Part shown: positions 15,899-22,609 of the stretch, one piece after another
How the letters are laid out: each line of letters starts with the position of its first letter
How positions within the stretch are numbered: position 1 is the stretch's first letter
DNA from: Kribbella turkmenica
GTDB taxonomy: Bacteria > Actinomycetota > Actinomycetes > Propionibacteriales > Kribbellaceae
Direction of reading: 5' to 3'
NCBI RefSeq assembly: GCF_004348725.1
Contig: NZ_SMKR01000012.1
Location: 1 to 64,000, forward strand
Length of the DNA stretch: 64,000 nt
The notes under the pieces: model-generated
What the model saw: only the letters and a program-made list of their open reading frames with translations
What the model was told of the DNA's origin: nothing
The model's database searches: none
Program-made: the position numbers and the translations under genes

Positions 15899-17230
15899 CT
15901 ACGCCTCGTCCAGGAAGCGGTCCAGGACCCGGGAGCCGAACTCCAGGGACGCCGTCGGCACGCGCTCGTCGATGCCGTGGAACATGCCCATGAAGTCCAG
16001 GTCCGGCGGCAGCTGCAGCGGGACGAAGCCGAAGCAGCGGATGCCGAGCCGGCTCCACGACTTCGCGTCCGTACCGCCCGACATCAGCAGCGGCGCGGTC
16101 CGGCTCTGCGGGTCCTCGGCGGCCAGGCACGCCTTCATCGCCTCGACCAGGCCACCGCTGAACTCGGTCTCGAGCGCGATGTCCTCGACCACGGTCTCGC
16201 GCTGCACCTTGTCGCCGATCAGCTCGTCGACGGTCGCGAAGAACTCGTCCTCGTACCCCGGCAGGAACCGGCCGTCGACGTGCGCCTCGGCGTCCCCCGG
16301 GATCACATTCACCTTGTACCCGGCGTTCAGCATGGTCGGATTGGCCGTGTTCCGGATGGTGGCACCGAACATCCGGCTGAACGAGCCCAGCTTCGCCAGC
16401 GTGGCGGTCATGTCCTCCGGGTCGAGCTCCACCCCGAGCACGTCCTCCAGCGTCTTCAGGAACTCCCGGACCGTCGACGTGAGCCGCAGCGGCCACTCGT
16501 GCCCGCCGATCCGGGTGACCGCCTCGACCAGGTTGGTGACCGCGTTGTCGTGGTTCACCATCGATCCGTGGCCCGCCGTACCCCGGGCCTTGAGCCGCAT
16601 CCAGCTCATCCCCTTCTCGGCGGTCTCGATCAGGTACAGCCGCAGGTCGTCCTGCACCGTGACCGAGAACCCGCCGACCTCGCCGATCCCCTCGGTGCAG
16701 TCCGCGACGGTGTCCGGATGGTTGTTGATCAGCCACTGCGCGCCGTACACCCCGCCGGCCTCCTCGTCAGCGGTGAACACCAGCCGGACCGGCCGCCGCG
16801 GCTTCACCCCGGCCCGCTGCCGCGCCCGGACCACCGACAGCACCATCGCGTCGAAGTCCTTCATGTCGACCGCGCCCCGGCCCCACACGCACCCGTCGAA
16901 GATGTCCCCGGCGAACGGATCCACCTTCCAGTCCTTCGCGTCCGCCGGTACGACGTCCAGGTGCCCGTGGACGAGCAACGGGTCGGCCGACTGGTCCTCG
17001 CCCTCCCAGTGAGCCACCAGCGTCGCCCGGCCCGGCTCCGACTCGTAGATCGTGGACTCGATCCCGACCTCGTCCAGCTTGGCCGCGACGTACTCCGCGG
17101 CCACCCGCTCTCCGTTGCTCTTGCCGTTGCCGTAGTTCGTGGTGTCGATCCGGATCAGCTCGCTGCAGAGCTCCACCACCTCGGCGTCGGGGGTGTACGA
17201 CGTACGCTCGCTGGGCGTCGGAGTAGTCAT
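15899..17230 (-). CDS. M20 family metallo-hydrolase (dipeptidase/deacylase type)
   Basis: This 443-aa di-zinc hydrolase shows the M20 metal and catalytic residues: His90 and Asp92 in HGHLDVVPA, bridging Asp122 in WGRGAVDMKD, general-base Glu156 and Glu157 in FTADEEAGG, and a late His in MFHGIDERVP. A dimerisation (lid) domain lies around 190-310. The family cuts small peptides or acyl-amino acids in the cytosol; the exact substrate cannot be read. ATG 17230 was preferred over the longer frame to 17260. It is divergent from the small gene at 17287. Confidence 0.92.
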   Translation of the reverse strand: MTTPTPSERTSYTPDAEVVELCSELIRIDTTNYGNGKSNGERVAAEYVAAKLDEVGIESTIYESEPGRATLVAHWEGEDQSADPLLVHGHLDVVPADAKDWKVDPFAGDIFDGCVWGRGAVDMKDFDAMVLSVVRARQRAGVKPRRPVRLVFTADEEAGGVYGAQWLINNHPDTVADCTEGIGEVGGFSVTVQDDLRLYLIETAEKGMSWMRLKARGTAGHGSMVNHDNAVTNLVEAVTRIGGHEWPLRLTSTVREFLKTLEDVLGVELDPEDMTATLAKLGSFSRMFGATIRNTANPTMLNAGYKVNVIPGDAEAHVDGRFLPGYEDEFFATVDELIGDKVQRETVVEDIALETEFSGGLVEAMKACLAAEDPQSRTAPLLMSGGTDAKSWSRLGIRCFGFVPLQLPPDLDFMGMFHGIDERVPTASLEFGSRVLDRFLDEA

Positions 17231-17286
17231 GCCGCCTATCCTCCCCCGCTCGAATGACATCCCGCACAGCCGGGTATCTGAAAGGT

Positions 17287-17523
17287 ATGAGAGGCGACCG
17301 GGTAGAGATCGTCGTCGACACCGGCAGCGGCGTGTCGACGTACGAGATCACCGCGACCAAGGCCGGCCGCCGGGTCGAGATCAACTCCACCCGGAACCTG
17401 ACCGAGGTCGTCGAGGTCACCCGGTCCGGCACGCCGATCCGTACCGCCCGCTTCCTCTCGGCCCGCGTGATCGCTCTGGTCGAGCATCCCGCCGGCTCGG
17501 CAGACGGCTCGGCACCGGTCTGA
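17287..17523 (+). CDS. Small conserved hypothetical protein
   Basis: This 78-aa protein from ATG 17287 is mostly short strands (DRVEIVVDTGSGVSTYEITA, KAGRRVEINSTR, TEVVEVTRSGTPIRTARFLS), with no signal peptide, membrane helix or motif I recognise. I take it as real because its codon use matches its neighbours and its TGA overlaps the next ATG (TGATG), implying coupled translation with the hydrolase. Confidence 0.65.
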   Translation: MRGDRVEIVVDTGSGVSTYEITATKAGRRVEINSTRNLTEVVEVTRSGTPIRTARFLSARVIALVEHPAGSADGSAPV

Positions 17524-18161
17524 TGACCGAGCGAGTGACGCTCGAGTCGACCGGCCTGGAACTGCCCGGAGACCTGGTCGTGCCGGCGTCGGCGAACGGT
17601 CTGGTGATCTTCGCCCACGGCAGTGACAGCAGCCGGCACAGTCCCCGGAACCAGTACGTCGCGCACGTCCTCAACGAGGCTCGGCTCGCCACGTTGCTCT
17701 TCGACCTGCTGACGGCGGAGGAGGCAGCCGATCGGCGCAACGTCTTCGACATCCCCTTCCTGGCCGGCCGGCTGGACGCTGCTCATCGGTGGGCGGCTGA
17801 TCGGCATGGCGAACTGCCGGTCGGGTACTTCGGCGCCAGCACTGGCGGAGCCGCCGCGCTGTGGACCGCGGGCGAGGGCGCCGGTGTCGGCGTCGGCGTC
17901 GGCGCGGTGGTCTCGCGCGGCGGCCGCGTCGACCTGGCCGGTCCGCGGCTGGCAGCAGTCACCGCGCCGACACTGCTGATCGTCGGCGCGCTCGATGCCG
18001 ACGTACTCGAGGTCAACCGCGCCGCCCAGGACGAGCTGCGATGCGTCAACGAGCTCCAGGTCGTCGCCGGCGCCACCCATCTCTTCTCCGAACCCGGCAC
18101 GCTCGAGCAGGTCGCCGTACTGGCCCGCGACTGGTTCCGCCGTGAATTGGCCGGCCACTGA
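17523..18161 (+). CDS. Alpha/beta hydrolase (dienelactone-hydrolase-like)
   Basis: This 212-aa compact hydrolase has GLVIFAHGSDSSRHSPRNQY (oxyanion region), LLFDLLTAEEAADRRNVFDI, the nucleophile elbow GYFGASTGGAAALW with Ser, APTLLIVGALDAD with the acid, and VVAGATHLFSEPGTLEQVA with the catalytic His. This is the pattern of small actinobacterial hydrolases sometimes fused to phosphoribosyltransferases; here it stands alone. Substrate unknown. Its start overlaps the preceding small gene and its end overlaps the endonuclease V gene by 20 bases, so the three form an operon. Confidence 0.87.
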   Translation: MTERVTLESTGLELPGDLVVPASANGLVIFAHGSDSSRHSPRNQYVAHVLNEARLATLLFDLLTAEEAADRRNVFDIPFLAGRLDAAHRWAADRHGELPVGYFGASTGGAAALWTAGEGAGVGVGVGAVVSRGGRVDLAGPRLAAVTAPTLLIVGALDADVLEVNRAAQDELRCVNELQVVAGATHLFSEPGTLEQVAVLARDWFRRELAGH

Positions 18162-18810
18162 GGCCCATCTGGTCTCGTCCCAGCGAAACCTTGCCCGGGC
18201 GAGACCGCCACAATGGACACCCGAAGGCCAGTACCTGGTCGGCGGAGCGTGGATCTGCTTTCCCCGCGGCCTGTCCGGGAAGGGGTCGGCGGGTGACCGG
18301 GCCTGGGCCGCCGCGGTCGTGATGGATCGAGGCGGAGTCGTCGGACGGTGCCTGGTTCCCGGTCAGGCCTCGGCTCCGTACGTACCCGGTCTGCTCGCTC
18401 TCCGTCTCGGCCCGCTCCTAGCGGACGTCGTACGCCGGCTCGCACCGCAACCCGACGTACTTCTGCTGGACGGGACCGGGCGGGATCATCCGCGCCGAGC
18501 CGGGCTGGCGTTGCAGTTGGGCGCCGTACTGGAGCTGCCTACGGTCGGCGTGACTCACCGCCCGCTGACCGCCTCCGGCGACTGGCCGGCCGACGTACTG
18601 GGCGCGGCCTCGCCGCTGTTCATCGGACCAGACCAGGTCGCGACCTGGCTGCGCACCAAGCAGGGCACCCACCCGCTCGTAGTCCACCCGGGCTGGCGCA
18701 CCGACCTGGCCTCGGCGGTAGCCGTCGCCACCCGATCCCTCGCCGGGCACCGGACCCCCGAGCCGCTACGACGAGCGCGCCAGGCCGCTCGGCTGCTCAG
18801 AGAACCGTGA
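18142..18810 (+). CDS. Endonuclease V homologue lacking the first catalytic Asp
   Basis: From GTG 18142 this is 222 aa, the usual size. PYVPGLLALRLGPLLADVVR, PDVLLLDGTGRDHPRRAGLA and LPTVGVTHRPL are the conserved core of endonuclease V, which cleaves beside deoxyinosine. LLDGTG holds the second metal Asp. However, the first metal site, GADVGF in E. coli, reads GGAWICFPRG, with Trp where the catalytic Asp should be, followed by an inserted Gly/Ser-rich loop. The same change may be common to an actinobacterial subgroup. Activity is doubtful. It overlaps the hydrolase gene by 20 bases. Confidence 0.82.
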   Translation: MNWPATEAHLVSSQRNLARARPPQWTPEGQYLVGGAWICFPRGLSGKGSAGDRAWAAAVVMDRGGVVGRCLVPGQASAPYVPGLLALRLGPLLADVVRRLAPQPDVLLLDGTGRDHPRRAGLALQLGAVLELPTVGVTHRPLTASGDWPADVLGAASPLFIGPDQVATWLRTKQGTHPLVVHPGWRTDLASAVAVATRSLAGHRTPEPLRRARQAARLLREP

Positions 18811-18920
18811 GGCATCACCGCCGAAGGGTCCTCTCGGCCCGATGTGAATTCCACCCTTGGTGTTTGCTACTGTTCTCCGGTCAGCACCACTCCGGCCCAC
18901 CCGGAGCGGTCAGACCACTC

Positions 18921-19006
18921 GTCCGGGTGGCGGAATAGGCAGACGCGCTAGCTTGAGGTGCTAGTGCCCTTCGCGGGGCGTGGGGGTTCAAGTCCCCCCT
19001 CGGACA
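18921..19006 (+). tRNA. tRNA-Leu (anticodon GAG)
   Basis: An 86-base class II tRNA. The acceptor GTCCGGG pairs with CTCGGAC and is followed by discriminator A. Anticodon stem CTAGC/GCTAG encloses loop TTGAGGT, giving GAG, which reads CUC and CUU leucine codons. A variable arm (CCCTTCGCGGGG) and T arm GGGGG-TTCAAGT-CCCCC follow. The 3' CCA is not encoded. No integrated element is seen at its 3' end. Confidence 0.95.
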
Positions 19007-19126
19007 CTTGGCAGCAGGCCTGGCAGGGCAGCCGCCACGGACACACCCAACTCGAAGCGGCACAAAGATCCGAAGTCAGTCGTCGGTCTCGCGTTTGAGG
19101 TGTTCGACGGGACCCGGCTGGTGGTT

Positions 19127-20152
19127 CTATTCCTCGTGCGGGTCGTCCACGAAGTCGCCACGCAGCGGGATCTCGTCTGCGCGGGCCGGATCCAGCGTGA
19201 AGACCGTGCCCTCGGCGACGGACTCCAGGAGCGCCCCCATCGTCGCGTACGCCGTCCGGACCAGCATCCCGGAACTCTTCTGCCCGATATCGCCGCGCAT
19301 CTCGACCAGGACACTGCCGGCACCGCGAATACCGTAAGAGTTGCGCGCGATCCCGCGGGGCAGCGTGCCCGGGTACTGGCTGACCTCCGCGAAGCCGTAA
19401 TGCATCAGCGTGTCGAAGATGGCCAGGCACATCTGCCGCGACAGCGCGACCGCCGGGGCCGGCGCGTCGGGGTGGTTCGGCCAGAAGATCGACGTGGTGA
19501 TCAGGTCACCGTCGTCGCTGCGGTAGGAGCCCTGATGGTGGTAGTCGACGACCATCGCCGGCTGGTACCGAATGGCGACCCGCTGCACTGCGGCTGCCTC
19601 GGGCACCGGGTTGTCCTCGGGTGCCACGGCGGGATCGTGCCACCGGTTGACGTCGAAGCCGACGCCCGGCGTACAGAACGCACCGGAACAGTCCGGGTCA
19701 TGGTTCTGCCGCTGGAACCGCTCGGAGCCGTCCGGGTTCACCTTCGGAATGACCAGCAGGGTGACCTTGCGAAGAATCGCGTCCCAGCCGGCGCCGCCGT
19801 TGCCGAGCCGCTGCAGCAATTGCAGCGCGGCCTCGGTGCCGAGCGGCTCGTTGCCGTGCTGCTGGGTGATGTAGAGGACCTTCGTCGGACCGGTGCCCAC
19901 CTTCGCCAGGTAGAGATCGCGGCCTTCGTTCGACCGGCCGACGGTCTCCAGCGAGACCCGGCCCTTGGACTGGCGCTGGATTTGCCGGAGCGCCTTCACC
20001 ATCTCGTCGTACGAGTGCAGGCGCTCGAGCCGCACCTGCTGAGAGTCCTGAACCCAGGGGCCGTTCGGGATCGTCTGCGGGTCGGCTGCCGCAGTGGCCG
20101 TGGAGGCGAGGGCTAGCCCGAACACAAGGAACGCGGAAACCAGTCGGCGCAT
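19127..20152 (-). CDS. Secreted M14 family zinc carboxypeptidase
   Basis: This 341-aa protein begins with a signal peptide (RRLVSAFLVFGLALASTATA). The M14 set is complete: zinc ligands His99 and Glu102 in HGNEPLGTE, a third His near 205 in DYHHQGSY, the substrate-binding Asn-Arg in FDVNRWH (169-170) and catalytic Glu284 in SVLVEMRGDIG. It should remove C-terminal residues from peptides outside the cell. A short insertion (DPDCSGAFCTPG) could form a disulfide. ATG 20152 has AAAGG 8-9 bases upstream. It is convergent with the tRNA. Confidence 0.92.
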   Translation of the reverse strand: MRRLVSAFLVFGLALASTATAAADPQTIPNGPWVQDSQQVRLERLHSYDEMVKALRQIQRQSKGRVSLETVGRSNEGRDLYLAKVGTGPTKVLYITQQHGNEPLGTEAALQLLQRLGNGGAGWDAILRKVTLLVIPKVNPDGSERFQRQNHDPDCSGAFCTPGVGFDVNRWHDPAVAPEDNPVPEAAAVQRVAIRYQPAMVVDYHHQGSYRSDDGDLITTSIFWPNHPDAPAPAVALSRQMCLAIFDTLMHYGFAEVSQYPGTLPRGIARNSYGIRGAGSVLVEMRGDIGQKSSGMLVRTAYATMGALLESVAEGTVFTLDPARADEIPLRGDFVDDPHEE

Positions 20153-20470
20153 GGCGGGCACCTTTCGAGGAGAAGTCTTCGCTCGTGCGGCTCACCCTAG
20201 ACACCTCACCTGCCCCCGGCAACGCCTCGCCGGTCGAACCCGGCCAGTCCGCCCCACCCTGCTGCACTGCCCGTAGAGCGCAGGGCGGTCGCGAGCAAAC
20301 CATGGCCGGTCTGGCGACGGCGCGCGCTGCGCTCGGGTGTCCGGTGGATCTCATCCAGGGCGGTGCGCACTCAAGGTCAAGAAGCCACAGCCGGACGTTC
20401 TCGGTGCCGCAGTAGATGTACAGCGGCCGCGATTGAGGAACGGCACCGAAGCGCACACTATGCTGGCTCA
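20153..20470. other. Intergenic stretch without a recognised gene
   Basis: This 318-base gap separates the divergent carboxypeptidase and beta-propeller genes. Frames are open on both strands, but none has a family match or good start. It should hold the promoters of both secreted-protein genes; no clear -35/-10 pair or strong inverted repeat stands out. Confidence 0.6.
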
Positions 20471-21700
20471 ATGCGCGGGCTGAGTGCGATTCCCGCAGTG
20501 CTCTGCACAGCCGCGGTACTGACCGCGGCCGGATGCTCGGGTCCCGCCGCGCCCGCAGCATCGGCGCCGGGGTCCACGGCTCCCAGCAGCGGTTCCCCGA
20601 CCTCCCCCGCGCCGGTATCCGCGAGTACGCCGACGCCGACCGCCACCCGACCGTCGCCGACTCCGACGGTCCCACCCAGCACCCGGTTCAAGGACCCGTC
20701 CGGTCAATTGGTCCGCTCCGTCAACCGCTACGCCACCGGGCGAGCTCCCAAGCAGGTCGCATTCACCCCCGACGGCAAGGAACTCTGGGTGACGCTGCTC
20801 GGCGGCGACGGCGTCGCCGTGCACAACGCGGTATCGGGTGCCAAGTTGGCAGGCATCCGGCTCGGCCGGCACGGCGGCGCAGTCGAGGTGATCTTCACCC
20901 GCGATGGCACCACCGCATACGTGTCGCAGATGGAGACACACACCGTCTGGCAGGTCGACGTCGCCACCCGGCGAGTACGGCGCAGCGTGGATGTCAAGGG
21001 CGCCTGGACGAAAGTGCTGTCGCTGTCGCCGGACGAACGGACGCTCTACGCCGCGAACTGGATCAGCCACGACGTGTCGGTGATCGACCTACCGTCGTGG
21101 CGGGTGCAGAAAGTCATCCCGACCGTGCACACTCCGCGCGGCCTCTACCCGTCGCCCGACGGGCGAAGCCTCTACGTCGCCGGCTACGACAACGGCGAAC
21201 TCGCGAGGATCGACCTTCGCAGCGGCAAGCAGAAACTCCTGCTCCGCACGGGTGGCGCGATGCGGCACCTGGTCGGCGACGGCCGACGGCTCTACGCCAG
21301 CGACATGGGCACCGCGTCCGTCTACGTCGTCGACCTGGCGTCCGCCAAGGTACGGCGGCTGGCGAGAGTCGACGATCACCCCAACACCATCGACCTCAGC
21401 CCGGACGGCAGAGTGTTGTACGTATCCTGCCGCGGCCGAAACAATCCGAAGAGCTACTACATCCCTGGCCCCGAATGGGGCTCCGTGGTCGTACTGGACG
21501 CAAGGACCGGACGGCCGCTCGACGCCATCGTGGCCGGCAACCAGACCACCGGGCTCGACGTCAGCGACGACGGCGGCCTGCTGGCGATCTCCGATTTCCT
21601 GGACAACCGAATCCGGCTCTACACCGTCCCGCCGTACGAGGGGCTCGCCGGCGGGAACGGCGGCTTCTGGTCCGGGCACAGGGCGGTGCTGACCAAGTAA
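20471..21700 (+). CDS. YVTN/YncE-type beta-propeller lipoprotein
   Basis: This 409-aa exported protein has a short signal peptide and lipobox-like TAAGCS (Cys22), then a Pro/Ser/Thr linker (about 25-70) with many PTPT-type pairs, then repeated blades: FTPDGKELWVTLLGGDGVAV, FTRDGTTAYVSQMETHTVWQ, LSPDERTLYAANWISHDVSV, PSPDGRSLYVAGYDNGELAR, LSPDGRVLYVSCRGRN. Each blade has the xxPDGxxLYV signature of YVTN/YncE propellers, about seven in all. Such proteins bind ligands or partners at the cell surface; none is known here. The longer frame back to 20363 is not used, as ATG 20471 starts the signal sequence. Confidence 0.88.
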   Translation: MRGLSAIPAVLCTAAVLTAAGCSGPAAPAASAPGSTAPSSGSPTSPAPVSASTPTPTATRPSPTPTVPPSTRFKDPSGQLVRSVNRYATGRAPKQVAFTPDGKELWVTLLGGDGVAVHNAVSGAKLAGIRLGRHGGAVEVIFTRDGTTAYVSQMETHTVWQVDVATRRVRRSVDVKGAWTKVLSLSPDERTLYAANWISHDVSVIDLPSWRVQKVIPTVHTPRGLYPSPDGRSLYVAGYDNGELARIDLRSGKQKLLLRTGGAMRHLVGDGRRLYASDMGTASVYVVDLASAKVRRLARVDDHPNTIDLSPDGRVLYVSCRGRNNPKSYYIPGPEWGSVVVLDARTGRPLDAIVAGNQTTGLDVSDDGGLLAISDFLDNRIRLYTVPPYEGLAGGNGGFWSGHRAVLTK

Positions 21701-21874
21701 GCCACTGGTCCGAGACCTGGGCCGGCGCAAAGGCCGAACCCGCAGGCTTGGTTACCGGCCCGCACTCTCGAGGGCGGTCGGGTTGAACCGCGCATCCTGA
21801 GAGCATCCCGCCTGATACCCTCGGCAACCAGCTGATCCGTCGAGCGAGTCAGCCCCAACTTCGGCGACGGTGGT

Positions 21875-21967
21875 TCAGTCCTTCCGGTACAGCGGCGTAC
21901 CGCGGCCGGTTTCGACGTACTGCTTGAGGCTTGTCATCAGCTGGCCCCAGGTCATCGCGGCACTGGG
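21875..21967 (-). pseudogene. C-terminal scrap of an SRPBCC-type protein
   Basis: The minus strand reads AAMTWGQLMTSLKQYVETGR then GTPLYRKD and stop. WGQ-x(4)-LKQYVETG resembles the last helix of SRPBCC/AHSA1-like proteins. Everything before it is missing or out of frame, because the neighbouring VOC remnant begins there. Identification rests on one helix and is tentative. Confidence 0.4.
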
Positions 21968-21999
21968 GAAGGCCCGACGCCGCTCACCCAGCCGTCGTG

Positions 22000-22573
22000 G
22001 TCGAAAAGCACGTCGAGGTGATCGTCATTTCGGTATCCGACGTCGCATAGCGAAGGAGTTCTACCAGCGCTTGGGATGGCGCTTGGACGTCACGCCTTCC
22101 GGTGTCGTTCAGTTCACGCCACCTGGCTCGTGGTGCTCCGTACAGCTCGACTCGGCCCCCAGCATGGCCACGCCCGGCTCGGCGAAGGCGTACCTCGTCG
22201 TCTCAGACATCGTGGCCGCCCGGAACGCCATCACTGCCGCCGGTGTCGACGTCGACGAGATCTTCCACACTGGCCCTCACGGACCATCGAGCGGACCGGA
22301 CCCCGAGCGTCGTACGTACCGCTCGCGCGCCTCGTTCACTGATCCCGACGGCAACATCTGGCTGCTGCAGGAGGTCACCGCCCGGCTTCCCGGTCGCGTC
22401 GACCTCGCGGGCACGTCGTACAGCTGGTCGGCGACCTCCGAGACGCGCTGCTCCGCGCTGCGCGCGCCCACGGCGAGCACGAGCAGCGCACCGGCGAGAA
22501 GGACGCGACCTGGCCGGACTGGTACGCCACCTACATGGTCGCCGAGCAGGCCGGCACCGAGTTGCCGACCTGA
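22000..22573 (+). pseudogene. VOC (glyoxalase-fold) protein, frameshifted
   Basis: Three ordered pieces of one VOC protein lie in different frames: EKHVEVIVISVSDV up to about 22045; AKEFYQRLGWRLDVTPSGVV, LVVSDIVAARNAITAAGVDV and FTDPDGNIWLLQEVTARLPG from about 22050 to 22420; then GDLRDALLRAARAHGEHEQR and WPDWYATYMVAEQAGTELPT ending at TGA 22571-22573. In intact relatives these form one chain of about 190 aa, with the C-terminal helical part fixed to the VOC domain. Two frameshifts (near 22047 and 22430) break it. No intact start codon is evident. Confidence 0.78.
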
Positions 22574-22609
22574 CCATCGCGGTACCCGCTCGGCGCACTC
22601 TTCGCCGCA

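Noticed and set aside
20185-20415. Small frames in the carboxypeptidase-propeller gap
   Set aside because: No ribosome binding site or similarity; composition does not resemble neighbours.
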